NCBI RefSeq assembly: GCF_004331685.1
Contig: NZ_SJSM01000003.1
Coordinates: 186,001 to 250,000, forward strand
Source of the DNA: Pedobacter hiemivivus
Lineage (GTDB): Bacteria > Bacteroidota > Bacteroidia > Sphingobacteriales > Sphingobacteriaceae
DNA: 64,000 nt
Reading direction: 5' to 3'
A program made the translations under genes and the position numbers. Positions 37,619 to 45,910 of this stretch are shown here, in pieces. The notes under the pieces are model-generated. The model ran no database searches, had not been told where the DNA came from, and was given only the letters and a program-made list of their open reading frames with translations. How positions within the stretch are numbered: the first letter of the stretch is position 1; every line of letters begins with the position of its first letter.

Positions 37619-37826
37619 GTGGGAGACCTTGGGTAACCCGTCAGGTATCCAATCCTGATCGACAAGGACTAGTCATCCACCGGAAGCGAGTCTTAAGTAG
37701 TCGTCAGAAATGATGGTACGAAGTGTAGAAGACAGCGACTGCTTAAGGTATACTATTGAGTCTCCGGCACTAGGGTAACATCAATCCGGGGCTAAAGGCA
37801 GGGCGGAATGTGCCTGTAAATCCCAC
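37619..37826 (+). ncRNA. Candidate structured RNA between two fibre-like genes
   Basis: The 208-bp segment starts right after the upstream stop and is closed by GTGGGA (37619-37624) pairing with TCCCAC (37821-37826). Inside are a 12-bp helix, 11 Watson-Crick pairs plus one G-U (37692-37703 with 37736-37747), a CCGGA/TCCGG pairing (37680-37684 with 37763-37767), a hairpin TCAGG/CCTGA (37641-37658), GGG-TAA-CCC (37631-37639) and AGGCA/TGCCT (37796-37815). It has no long reading frame and is more GC-rich than its flanks. The family is not identified; the 5' domain of a group II intron lacking its reverse-transcriptase gene is one possibility. Confidence 0.55.
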
Positions 37827-37859
37827 AATTTATTTACTTTTAATTCTTAACGTATAACA

Positions 37860-38882
37860 ATGAAGAAATTTTTTATAACTGCCTTAGCAACGATGGTTGC
37901 TGTTTACACTTACGCTCAAGACGGTGTTCATTTACCTTTAACTGGAGGAGCTCTTACCGGACCTGTAACCGGTACCTCTGCTGCGTTTAGCGGTGCTGTT
38001 AATTCTGATACCTGGATGCAATCGGGTAGCGGCTTGATTAATAAAAATAGCATACTTGCCAACAACTCTTTTGGTGTTTACTTTGATAATACCGGCGAAT
38101 CGGGATATGGTATTTACAGAGAACCAGGTGAATGGACCTTCCCTTTTCCGGATTTAAGAATTGCGTTCCACACCGGCTTAAAATTAGGAGCCCATTTCAG
38201 TTATGGAGGTACACGCTTTTATAACAATTCGGACATGATTACTGAAATTATGAGCGTTGGAAATACTGATAATAATGTACGAGTTGCATATGGCTTAAAC
38301 GTTGGCGGTGCATTAACTGGGACATCCGCAACTTTTAATGGGTTTGGAACTTTTAACAAAAGTCTATCTGTATTAGGACCAGCTTCTGATAATATCGCAG
38401 CAGGCAGTAATTTTTATCTTGCGAACCTCGGCACAGGACTCTCTAATTATGCATCTGCAACGCAATTAGGCCTTAATGGTTCCTTAGACTTTTGGGTATA
38501 TAATGCTGAAACAGATGGTTGGGGTAGTCCCAGAATGAGGATAACAAAGTCCGGCAATATAGGTATCGGTACCTCGACTCCGGATTCGAAACTCACAGTG
38601 GCAGGTAAAATCCATTCACAGGAAGTAAAAGTAACTGTTGCAGCAGGTGCAGATTTTGTTTTTGAAAAGGATTATAACCTTAAACCTCTTAACGAAGTAG
38701 CCGCGTATATTTCGGCAAACAAACACTTACCAGGAATAGCTTCTGCTGAAGATATGAAAAAGAATGGCTTGGAATTGGGGGAGATGAATATTAAACTGCT
38801 TCAAAAGATTGAAGAGTTAACCTTGCATCTTATAGAGCAGAATAAACGCATTGAAGACCTGGAAAAAAAGAAAAGTCTTTAG
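37860..38882 (+). CDS. Secreted tail-fibre-like protein with conserved C-terminal module
   Basis: 340 residues. The signal peptide ends VYTYAQ. The mature start LPLTGGALTGPVTGTSAAFS has the Gly/Thr/Ala repeat style of phage tail-fibre shafts, followed by FGVYFDNTGESGYGIYREPG and a second GGALTGTSATFNG. NIGIGTSTPDSKLTVAGKIH leads into the conserved C-terminal module (AGADFVFEKDYNL, HLPGIASAEDMKKNGLELGE, MNIKLLQKIEELTLHLIEQ) and a short coiled coil. It is the second gene of the cassette between the two near-identical terminators. Probably a surface fibre or adhesin; phage origin of the modules is possible, but no other phage genes are present. Confidence 0.75.
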   Translation: MKKFFITALATMVAVYTYAQDGVHLPLTGGALTGPVTGTSAAFSGAVNSDTWMQSGSGLINKNSILANNSFGVYFDNTGESGYGIYREPGEWTFPFPDLRIAFHTGLKLGAHFSYGGTRFYNNSDMITEIMSVGNTDNNVRVAYGLNVGGALTGTSATFNGFGTFNKSLSVLGPASDNIAAGSNFYLANLGTGLSNYASATQLGLNGSLDFWVYNAETDGWGSPRMRITKSGNIGIGTSTPDSKLTVAGKIHSQEVKVTVAAGADFVFEKDYNLKPLNEVAAYISANKHLPGIASAEDMKKNGLELGEMNIKLLQKIEELTLHLIEQNKRIEDLEKKKSL

Positions 38883-38891
38883 ATTAATTAT

Positions 38892-38926
38892 AAAAAGGGC
38901 GTATCATTTTTTGTGATACGCCCTTT
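38892..38926. terminator. Bidirectional terminator (copy 2 of the duplicated hairpin)
   Basis: AAAAAGGGCGTATCA pairs with TGATACGCCCTTTT; the downstream flank GCGTGATTTAA matches that of copy 1 (36794-36829). It lies between the fibre-like gene and convergent purD, so it can serve both. Confidence 0.88.
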
Positions 38927-38942
38927 TGCGTGATTTAAAGCG

Positions 38943-40214
38943 TTATACTAAATCAAATCCAATATCTTCTCTGAAGTACTTACCATCGAAGTAAATGCGT
39001 GCTGCGTCAGCTGTTGCTGATTGAAGGGCTTCGAATTGACTGTCTTGCAAGCTCGAAACTGCTAAGATACGTCCGCCATTGGTTTTTACTACGCCGCCTT
39101 CAAGGTTTGTCCCTGCGTGGAATACCAGGGATTGACGTACATTTTCAATTCCAGTAATTGCTTTGCCTTTTTCGTATTCGCCCGGGTAACCACCAGCCAC
39201 AATCATAACCGTTGCGGCATTTTTAGGGCTGATATTTAGTTTGTAATCTTTTAGTTTTTTATTAGCCGTTGCCATGAATAGTTCCACGAGGTCGTTTTCT
39301 ATTCTTAGCATCACGCTTTCCGTTTCCGGATCGCCCATGCGGCAATTGTATTCAATAATCATTGGCTTGTCGCCAACTTTAAATAAGCCGAAGAAGATAA
39401 AGCCAGTATAGTCTATTTTGTCTTTCTTTAGTCCGTTAATAGTTGGTTTGATGATGCTTTCTTCTACTGCATCCATGAACTTTTTATCAGCAAAAGGAAC
39501 TGGTGAAACCGAGCCCATACCACCGGTATTTAAGCCTGTATCAGCCTGACCAATTTTTTTGTAATCCTTTGCTTCAGGTAATATCACGTAGTGATCACCA
39601 TCAGTAAGTACAAATACAGAAAGTTCGATACCTGTCAGGTATTCTTCAATTACAACCAGTGATCCGGCAGTACCAAATTTGCCACCTAGCATCAATTGTA
39701 ATTCTTCTTTAGCTTCGGCAATGGTCTGACAAATTACCACACCTTTACCTGCTGCAAGACCGTCAGCTTTCAATACCACCGGTAAGCTATGGCTTTCCAA
39801 ATAGGCTAAGCCCTGTTGTAAGGTCTCATTGGTGAATGATTCTGAGCCTGGTGTAGGAATATTATGGCGTGCCATGAATTGTTTAGAGAAGTCTTTACTT
39901 CCTTCCAGGATAGCACCTTCTTTTTTAGGTCCGATTACCGGAATTTTGGCAAGGATATCGTCATTTACAAAGAAATCATGAATACCGTTTACTAGTGGTT
40001 CCTCTGGACCAACTACTACCAGCTGGATATTTTCCTTAAGTACCAGCGCTTTTACCGCGTCGAAGTTATTTGGGTTGATGTTTACGTTTTTGCCGTAAGC
40101 ATTTGTACCGCCATTACCCGGTGCGATAAATAATTGTGCGCATTGCGAAGACTGGCTGATTTTCCATGCAAGGGCACTTTCTCTGCCTCCGGAACCTAAT
40201 AGTAAGATATTCAT
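38943..40214 (-). CDS. purD: Phosphoribosylamine-glycine ligase (GAR synthetase)
   Basis: 423 residues, full length. N-terminal LLLGSGGRESALAWK, then VVGPEEPLVNGI, an ATP-grasp core (VVLKADGLAAGKGVVIC, VVIEEYLTGIELSVFVLTDG) and the signature YNCRMGDPETE. It joins glycine to 5-phosphoribosylamine in purine synthesis. Monocistronic, with a -7 box 50 bp upstream and a shared terminator downstream. Confidence 0.98.
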   Translation of the reverse strand: MNILLLGSGGRESALAWKISQSSQCAQLFIAPGNGGTNAYGKNVNINPNNFDAVKALVLKENIQLVVVGPEEPLVNGIHDFFVNDDILAKIPVIGPKKEGAILEGSKDFSKQFMARHNIPTPGSESFTNETLQQGLAYLESHSLPVVLKADGLAAGKGVVICQTIAEAKEELQLMLGGKFGTAGSLVVIEEYLTGIELSVFVLTDGDHYVILPEAKDYKKIGQADTGLNTGGMGSVSPVPFADKKFMDAVEESIIKPTINGLKKDKIDYTGFIFFGLFKVGDKPMIIEYNCRMGDPETESVMLRIENDLVELFMATANKKLKDYKLNISPKNAATVMIVAGGYPGEYEKGKAITGIENVRQSLVFHAGTNLEGGVVKTNGGRILAVSSLQDSQFEALQSATADAARIYFDGKYFREDIGFDLV

Positions 40215-40264
40215 CTATGTCTGATTTGTTGTTTTTTATTGTAGGAGCTGCGTTTATTGTTCAG

Positions 40265-40272
40265 CAAATATA
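40265..40272 (-). promoter_or_regulatory. -7 box (TATATTTG) of purD
   Basis: A perfect TAnnTTTG on the minus strand, 50 bp upstream of the purD ATG; the -33 region has no clear TTG. No purine riboswitch was recognised in the leader. Confidence 0.35.
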
Positions 40273-40310
40273 CCGCTTTAGCTAAATTATCACAGCTTAA
40301 ATTTGTCTTT

Positions 40311-40528
40311 GTCAGGCATTAGTATGAGTAGGGCTTAAGTAGGGGATGACTAGCAGGTAAGTAGGGGGTTGCTTTACCCTTGCGTTACCCTTCCTTTAGG
40401 GTTGCCTTACCCTTGGTTTACCCCTAGGGTATAGCAACCCTAACCCAACCCTAAAGCAAGGGTAAAGCAACCTGCTACTTATTCCCAACTTAAACCGTAG
40501 TCATCCCCTACTCATAGTAATGGCTGAC
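40311..40528. repeat. MITE-like compound palindrome with TACCCTT repeats
   Basis: Ends match as inverted repeats: GTCAGGCATTAGTATGAGTA at the left (40311) and its near-complement ending at 40528 (21 of 23 over the outer segment). Further paired blocks are AGTAGGGGATGACTA with its complement, and GGTTGCTTTACCCTTGC with its complement, in slightly shifted order. The centre is packed with (T)TACCCTT and AACCCTA heptamers on both strands. No reading frame. It fills most of the 422-bp gap between divergent purD and the pseudopilus operon; the rest holds their promoters. Confidence 0.75.
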
Positions 40529-40584
40529 AGATGTTCTATACTGAGGTGATTATTTTTTACTTATCTCAGTATTTTTATAAACCA

Positions 40585-40617
40585 TTTGTTTTTTTAAAAA
40601 CGGTTTTCCTATATTTA
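40585..40617 (+). promoter_or_regulatory. Predicted promoter of the pseudopilus-like operon
   Basis: TTTG (40585-40588), 21 bp, then TATATTTA (40610-40617), one mismatch from TAnnTTTG. It ends 19 bp before the ATG of the first operon gene. Spacing fits the Bacteroidota primary sigma factor. Confidence 0.55.
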
Positions 40618-40636
40618 GAACAATTAATCTCTAATT

Positions 40637-41578
40637 ATGAAAGCGCTCTTCACCTTCACTATAGCTTTGGCTATTCTGCTAACAGGCTGCAAGGAATTTA
40701 TAGAACCTTCTATTGAAAAAAGAAATGTGGTATTGTTGGCTCCTACAAATGGGGCGGAAAGTAGTCGGTATAGCCAAACCTTTTGGTGGGAGCCCGTTGA
40801 GGATGCTTTAAAATATCGACTGCAGGTAGTAAGCCCTAATTTCGATCAGACTTTGACGCTCATATTGGACACACTCTTGGAGACCAATAGATTCAACTAT
40901 ACACTAGATCCGGGAAATTACGAGTGGCGGGTAAGGGGCGAGAATGGAAGCAGTCAGACACACTATTTCAAATCTTCTTTTTTTATTTACGCAAGTTCTA
41001 TTAAAGAACAACAGGTGCAGCTGCAATTGCCAGGGAACAATACGCTGACTAATCAAGCTGCGCATACTTTTACCTGGCTTAAGTTGTTTGGCGCGGATAA
41101 GTATATCCTGCAAATAGATACCAATAATTTTATCGATGAAAGTAAGCTATTTCTGGATAAAACGCTTCCAGGACAGGAATTTGCAGTGACCTTTGAACGG
41201 GATAAGCTTTATAAATGGCGGGTAAAAGCTAAAAATGATACGGCTGAATCCAAGTGGTCGGTCATTCAAAATATTACCTATGATAAAACTCCACCTGCAA
41301 TCGTGCTTTTAAATGCTCCGGCAAATAATGAATTGGTAGCAAAGCCTGTTAATCTAAGGTGGAATGCAACAGCGACTGCTACAAAGTATCAACTGTATGC
41401 TTATAAAAGCGAAGGTAGAGTGCTTTATAGCAGCAAATTTCCGATGACCTTAACTGCAACTAATTACAGCTTTACTGAAGGCGTAAGCGGCGAGAAGGTT
41501 TATTGGGAAGTGCGGGCAATAGATGAGGCTGGAAACACTGGGGCGTATAGCGAGTTAAGAAGCTTTGTAATCCAGTAA
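40637..41578 (+). CDS. Lipoprotein with fibronectin type III-like domains
   Basis: 313 residues. The lipobox is ILLTGC. Three repeated beta domains follow, each with the pattern LxxPxNxxxxxxxxxxFxW and ending in a WRVRAxN-type strand (YEWRVRGENGSS, YKWRVKAKNDTA, VYWEVRAIDEAGNTG), as in FN3-like modules. It is the first gene of a tight operon with pseudopilin and GspF genes (2-bp gap to the next), so it may be an outer-membrane or periplasmic accessory of that machine. No enzymatic motif. Confidence 0.75.
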   Translation: MKALFTFTIALAILLTGCKEFIEPSIEKRNVVLLAPTNGAESSRYSQTFWWEPVEDALKYRLQVVSPNFDQTLTLILDTLLETNRFNYTLDPGNYEWRVRGENGSSQTHYFKSSFFIYASSIKEQQVQLQLPGNNTLTNQAAHTFTWLKLFGADKYILQIDTNNFIDESKLFLDKTLPGQEFAVTFERDKLYKWRVKAKNDTAESKWSVIQNITYDKTPPAIVLLNAPANNELVAKPVNLRWNATATATKYQLYAYKSEGRVLYSSKFPMTLTATNYSFTEGVSGEKVYWEVRAIDEAGNTGAYSELRSFVIQ

Positions 41579-41580
41579 TT

Positions 41581-42087
41581 ATGCAGGTTGCCAAAAATAA
41601 AAAGCTTACTTGGTTTCTGATCTGTGCGGTAGCTGTGGTATGGGGGGTGATTTTGTATCGGCTCTTTTTTAACAATACGGAAGAGGATTACGTATTGAAA
41701 AACCCTTCGGCAGCGGCTAAGCACGAACCTTATGATCAATATGTTTTAAAGGAAGACACTTTTAAGCTTGCCTTAAACTATAAAGATCCTTTTTTGGCCG
41801 GAATAGCCCCTGGATCGGTAGAGCCAAAAATTGCCGAGCCTACCTTGAAACCAATAAATTTTGTTCCAGCACTACCTCCAAAGCCAACGATAGATTGGAG
41901 TGTTATCAAATATTCTGGTTATATCATTAATCCGGTCACTAAAAAAATGGTAGCTATAGTTATGGTTAATGGGAAAGAGCGGATGCTGGCAGAAGGAGAG
42001 CACTTTGAAGACCTTCAATTACTTAAGAATAAAAAAGATTCGGTACTAGTGAGCTGGAAGGATAAACAGAAATACATAAAACAATGA
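41581..42087 (+). CDS. GspC/PilP-like inner-membrane protein
   Basis: 168 residues with one N-terminal transmembrane helix (TWFLICAVAVVWGVILYRLF), a Pro-rich periplasmic linker (FVPALPPKPTIDW), and a small C-terminal beta domain: VIKYSGYIINPVTKKMVAIV, GKERMLAEGEHFEDLQL and SVLVSWKDKQKYI. This order matches the HR domain of GspC/PilP, which bridges inner-membrane platform and secretin. The assignment rests on architecture, not strong sequence identity. Its stop overlaps the next start by 4 bp (ATGA). Confidence 0.6.
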   Translation: MQVAKNKKLTWFLICAVAVVWGVILYRLFFNNTEEDYVLKNPSAAAKHEPYDQYVLKEDTFKLALNYKDPFLAGIAPGSVEPKIAEPTLKPINFVPALPPKPTIDWSVIKYSGYIINPVTKKMVAIVMVNGKERMLAEGEHFEDLQLLKNKKDSVLVSWKDKQKYIKQ

Positions 42088-42692
42088 TTAGACAATACAT
42101 AAGAATTTTTTTGCTTTCACTCTTTTTCGTCGGATCAGTTGGTGTAGCTATGGGGCAGAATTATGAAAAGAACTATTTGACCCACAAAATAATCGTGAAT
42201 GAGGAGGATAGGACAATTGTGGCTTATGTGAAGCCCGTAAAACAGATTTCTTTGGATACCGATAAACGTTATTATTGGTTCTCTAATGACCGAATTAAGA
42301 GTACACAAGGTGGCTTTAGTGGTAAATTGCTGAATGGCCGTTATGAGGAGTTTTATGCCAATAAAAATTTAAAGGAAAAGGGGAGTGTGGATAAAGGACT
42401 TAAAGCTGGAGTCTGGAAGCGTTGGGATGAAAAAGGGAAGTTAAAGGACGATTATACCTGGGATCTGGGTCGTATGGATGGTGTTTACCGCAAGTATGAT
42501 TCTGTAGGAAAGGTATTGGAAATGGGGAAGTATAAAAACGATCTGCTGAACGGGAAACAATATACTTATGCTGGGACTGGGGTAAAAGAACTGCGGTACA
42601 AAGATGGGAAAGTCGTAGTACGTAAGAAACTGCGCTTGCCTCGCTTTATGGGTAAACTATTTGATAAAAAGAAAAAGCCTAAAGCAGCCTAG
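42084..42692 (+). CDS. Secreted MORN/YwqK-like repeat protein
   Basis: 202 residues. A signal peptide ends VAMGQ. From about residue 75 there are MORN-like units (GKLLNGRYEEFYANKNLKEK, LKAGVWKRWDEKGKLKDDYT, MDGVYRKYDSVGKVLEMGKY, LLNGKQYTYAGTG), as in YwqK-family proteins. These are usually scaffold-like. It sits inside the pseudopilus-like operon, overlapping the gene before it and 6 bp from the next, so it is likely an accessory of the same system. Confidence 0.75.
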   Translation: MIRQYIRIFLLSLFFVGSVGVAMGQNYEKNYLTHKIIVNEEDRTIVAYVKPVKQISLDTDKRYYWFSNDRIKSTQGGFSGKLLNGRYEEFYANKNLKEKGSVDKGLKAGVWKRWDEKGKLKDDYTWDLGRMDGVYRKYDSVGKVLEMGKYKNDLLNGKQYTYAGTGVKELRYKDGKVVVRKKLRLPRFMGKLFDKKKKPKAA

Positions 42693-42698
42693 CTGGTC

Positions 42699-43937
42699 AT
42701 GATTAAAGCAGGAGCGCTCTATATTGTTGTTATTGTGTCGTTGCTTATTGCGATGATATCGGCGTCGCTATTGACGATTGCTTTTTATTATAGGCAAGAG
42801 GTACAGAAAAAGGCGAGATTCGATAAGCTGCTGGTTAATCTGGAATCGGGTACTGCTGTTTTACTTTCTGAAGGATTTAATTATTATGATGAAGCAAAAT
42901 CTGTTGACCTATTTGAAGACCAAAAGGATAGTCTTGTTCTAAAGAAAGAGCTTTGGGGCGTTTATGAGTTAAATACAGTCAAAGCGTTTGAGGCGAAGGA
43001 TACATTGAAGCGTGCCTTTTTTTCGGGGGATGCCTTCACAGACCCGAATGCCATTTATTTGGCAGACGAAGATCGACCGCTATCGGTTAGTGGTACTACT
43101 AAAATAACAGGCGATGGACAATTGCCTAAATCCGGGCTGAAGCAAGCTTATGTAGAAGGCAAGCCTTATGCTGGAAAAGAGTTGATTTATGGAGCTATTA
43201 AAAATAGCGATCGGGGCTTACCGGTGTTGAATGACAAATTAATTCAGGAGATTGAAGCCAATCTAAACACTGTGGAGGGCCTGCCTTTTCTTGTTAAAGA
43301 TTCAATTTCGTGCTCTTTTTTTAATGCTGTGAGTATCTATAAATTAGCTGCTACTCAAATGAATCTTGGGAGCCGGAAGCTTAAAGGAAAAATTATACTG
43401 GTTTCGGATACTACAGTTAACATCGATGCCGATACCCGATTGGATCATGTACAGATCTATGCTCCAGCTATAATTATTGCCGGGGGCTTTAAAGGTAGTT
43501 GTCAGTTGTTTGCCCGGGACTCCATTATTATCGGTAAGAATTGTGTGTTTGATTACCCTTCATTTGCGGGGATATTTAAGCCTGAGGAAAGTAAGATTCA
43601 GGCGAAGCTTAGCTTAGGAGAGGGCGGACGATTTTCGGGTGTTTTATTCAGTTATGAAAAAACTAGAAGTCCGTTGCAAACGATCATTTCATTGGCCAAA
43701 AGTTGTAAAGTAAACGGAGAGGTATATGCTACAGGTTATGTGAAAATGGAGAAAACGACTGCTGTTTATGGGAAAACCAGTGCCAAACGTTTTATCATGC
43801 AAACACCTACTACGCTTTACGAAAATTACTTAATAGACATTACGTTGAATCGTAAAATGTTGAGCAAATACTACCTCAGCTCATCCATATTTAAAAGAGA
43901 TCACCGCGAACAAAGAATTTTAAGATGGCTAAACTGA
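42699..43937 (+). CDS. Membrane-anchored protein with GspK/PilX-like position and bactofilin-like strand region
   Basis: 412 residues. The N-terminus (ALYIVVIVSLLIAMISASLL) is a single hydrophobic helix like that of pilins, but lacks a clear prepilin cleavage site. A long soluble domain follows, with a beta-solenoid-like stretch (KIILVSDTTVNIDADTRLDH, IYAPAIIIAGGFKGSCQLFA, RDSIIIGKNCVF) resembling polymer-forming proteins. Position just before two prepilin genes corresponds to GspK or PilX in other systems. Overlaps the next gene by 13 bp. Homology to GspK is not shown; the call is based on context and architecture. Confidence 0.55.
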   Translation: MIKAGALYIVVIVSLLIAMISASLLTIAFYYRQEVQKKARFDKLLVNLESGTAVLLSEGFNYYDEAKSVDLFEDQKDSLVLKKELWGVYELNTVKAFEAKDTLKRAFFSGDAFTDPNAIYLADEDRPLSVSGTTKITGDGQLPKSGLKQAYVEGKPYAGKELIYGAIKNSDRGLPVLNDKLIQEIEANLNTVEGLPFLVKDSISCSFFNAVSIYKLAATQMNLGSRKLKGKIILVSDTTVNIDADTRLDHVQIYAPAIIIAGGFKGSCQLFARDSIIIGKNCVFDYPSFAGIFKPEESKIQAKLSLGEGGRFSGVLFSYEKTRSPLQTIISLAKSCKVNGEVYATGYVKMEKTTAVYGKTSAKRFIMQTPTTLYENYLIDITLNRKMLSKYYLSSSIFKRDHREQRILRWLN

Positions 43938-44287
43938 AAGGAAAAATAAAGGCCTCTACCCTGTTGGAGGTGATTGTGGCTATGGTGGTGATCCTGATTG
44001 TATTTGTGCTGGCTACAAGTATTTATGCCAATGTGATGCGGTCTTCGCCTTCAGTAAAGCAACAACATGTAAAGGCAATTATTTCTGGATGGATAACCGA
44101 AAGCATTGCTGCGGGCAATTGGAAAGATGAAGTGATCACTATAGATAGCATGGCTTTCCAAAAAACGGTTACACCTTATCAGACTTATCCTGATTTGAGG
44201 TTAGTGCAGGTCATTGCGATTGAACAAGGTAAGGAAATAGGAGTACTGAAACTTGTTGTTAAAGTGGGAAAAGATGAATCTGAATAA
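43925..44287 (+). CDS. Prepilin-like protein (GspI/PilV-type minor pseudopilin)
   Basis: 120 residues. A basic leader MAKLKGKIKA is followed by STLLEVIVAMVVILIVFVLA, the type IV prepilin methylation motif with Glu at +5 and a hydrophobic helix. The small soluble part has no recognised domain. It is expected to be cleaved by a prepilin peptidase (not encoded here) and to join a pseudopilus tip. Overlaps its neighbours on both sides (13-14 bp), indicating coupled translation. Confidence 0.82.
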   Translation: MAKLKGKIKASTLLEVIVAMVVILIVFVLATSIYANVMRSSPSVKQQHVKAIISGWITESIAAGNWKDEVITIDSMAFQKTVTPYQTYPDLRLVQVIAIEQGKEIGVLKLVVKVGKDESE

Positions 44288-44750
44288 GAAAGTTCCTGCT
44301 TTTACACTGATGGAAGTGACCATTGCTATGCTGATCGCGGGGATTGCTATTGCGATTACATTTACCGCTTATCGCATTGTAAGTGGCTCTTATATCGGGT
44401 TTTCGAAGAAACAGGATGAACTGGCCGGGTTTGTATTGGTAGATAAATTGTTAAAACAGGATTTTTTAGGTGCCAGGCACATTGTAAAATCTTCGGATGG
44501 ACTGGCTATGGAAATGGAGGGTGGATTGATCAGTTATCGCCTGGATTCTGGTTTTATGCTGCGTGATCAGTTTTCGTTAAGGACAGATACTTTTAAGTTA
44601 CAGCTGAACAGTCCCGCTTTTTTGTTTGAAAGCAATGTTGCGGAAGAAGGGCAGCCTATTGATCAGTTTAGTTTTGAAACGGTGGTGCAGGGTCAGTCGA
44701 TTCCTCTTCATTACCAAAAAATATATAGTGCTCAGGATTTATTTAAATAA
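44274..44750 (+). CDS. Prepilin-like protein (GspJ/PilW-type minor pseudopilin)
   Basis: 158 residues from the ATG at 44274 (a start 7 codons upstream is also open). The sequence MNLNKKVPAFTLMEVTIAML is a textbook prepilin N-terminus: basic leader, FTLMEV with Glu at +5, then a hydrophobic helix. The soluble domain (VDKLLKQDFLGARHIVKSSD, LEFEG-like strands) fits minor pseudopilins of the GspJ type in size and order. It follows the first prepilin gene with a 14-bp overlap and precedes gspF by 2 bp. Confidence 0.85.
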   Translation: MNLNKKVPAFTLMEVTIAMLIAGIAIAITFTAYRIVSGSYIGFSKKQDELAGFVLVDKLLKQDFLGARHIVKSSDGLAMEMEGGLISYRLDSGFMLRDQFSLRTDTFKLQLNSPAFLFESNVAEEGQPIDQFSFETVVQGQSIPLHYQKIYSAQDLFK

Positions 44751-44752
44751 TT

Positions 44753-45892
44753 ATGCCTTCAATAGATATATCACGCTATCAGAAAAAAAAGCAACCGGTT
44801 CGGAAAAGCGGCGATGCCGATTTGTTTGCGTTTCTGAATAAGGACATCAGTTTTGGCAGCAAACAGGTGTCGGATAAGAAAAAGGAAGGCTTGTATGTGG
44901 AGCTGAGCACTTTGCTTTTATCGGGTATCGACTTGCGAACCTCTTTGGAGTTGATTTTGGTAGACCAGGAACAAGCTAAAGACAAGGCTTTGTTTGAAGG
45001 GATTAGGCAAAGGATATTGTCCGGTGCTGCTTTATCGGAAGCTTTAAAGGAAACAGAGCGGTTTAGCGACTACGAATATTATAGCATCAGGATAGGGGAA
45101 GAGACGGGTAAGTTGGGTGATGTATTGACCGATCTCGCTAAGTATTACAAGAGTAAGATACAACAGCGTAGGAAGATTGTAAGTGCAGTTACTTATCCTG
45201 CAATTGTGTTGCTGTCGTCTCTTGGTGCTGTGTTTTTTATGATCAAATTTGTGGTGCCTATGTTTGCTGATGTGTTTTTACGCTTTGGGGGTAAGTTGCC
45301 TTGGATTACCGCTTTGATTATTAGTTTTTCGGGTTGGTTTGACCGGTATTTTATATTTCTGGTGTTATTTGTTCTGGTGTTGGTGGTCATTTATTTATTT
45401 AAACGTAAAGCTGATTGGTTTAGAAGCTTTTCTTCACGTTTGGTGCTTAAGGTGCCGGTGGTTGGCGATCTGGTGAAGAAAATTTACCTGGCACGTTTTG
45501 CCAATACCATGCGTTTGCTGGTGAGTACAGATACACCTTTGCTGCGGTCTATTGCGCTGGTAAGGCAGATGATCGATTACTATCCCATTGAAACTTCCTT
45601 GTTGAAGGTAGAACAGGATATTTTGCAAGGGGAATCTTTGCATAAAAGTCTGTCTGCTTTTACTTTTTATCCTGCCAAGATGATCCAACTGATTAAGGTT
45701 GGGGAAGAGGTGAATAGAATGGATTATTTTTTTGAAAAAATAGCTGCACAGTACACGGAAGAAGTGGAATATCGCACCAATACAATTAGTAGTTTATTGG
45801 AACCATTGATCATCATTTTTTTAGGGCTGGTGGTTGGGGTAATATTGATAGCGATGTATTTACCAATGTTCCAAATGAGTAATAGTTTTTAA
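44753..45892 (+). CDS. gspF: Type II secretion/type IV pilus inner-membrane platform protein GspF/PilC
   Basis: 379 residues. Two T2SSF domains are seen: FYVELSTLLLSGIDLRTSLE-type motif (LYVELSTLLLSGIDLR) with GEETGKLGDVLTDLAKYY, and a second (FANTMRLLVSTDTPLLRSI with VGEEVNRMDYFFEKIA). Three membrane helices (around 165-190, 205-225 and 350-372). GspF is the inner-membrane rotor/platform that works with the GspE ATPase to build pseudopili. A 3' fragment of this gene reappears as a decayed copy at 54000-54170. Neither gspE nor the secretin gene is in the window. Confidence 0.95.
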   Translation: MPSIDISRYQKKKQPVRKSGDADLFAFLNKDISFGSKQVSDKKKEGLYVELSTLLLSGIDLRTSLELILVDQEQAKDKALFEGIRQRILSGAALSEALKETERFSDYEYYSIRIGEETGKLGDVLTDLAKYYKSKIQQRRKIVSAVTYPAIVLLSSLGAVFFMIKFVVPMFADVFLRFGGKLPWITALIISFSGWFDRYFIFLVLFVLVLVVIYLFKRKADWFRSFSSRLVLKVPVVGDLVKKIYLARFANTMRLLVSTDTPLLRSIALVRQMIDYYPIETSLLKVEQDILQGESLHKSLSAFTFYPAKMIQLIKVGEEVNRMDYFFEKIAAQYTEEVEYRTNTISSLLEPLIIIFLGLVVGVILIAMYLPMFQMSNSF

Positions 45893-45910
45893 CGCTTATA
45901 TAATGATATT

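Noticed and set aside
40215..40310. Purine riboswitch before purD
   Set aside because: The leader is short and has no recognisable aptamer helices.
40531..40716. 61-codon frame over the start of the FN3-like lipoprotein gene
   Set aside because: It covers the predicted promoter and the lipoprotein signal sequence in another frame; the lipoprotein start is clearly better.
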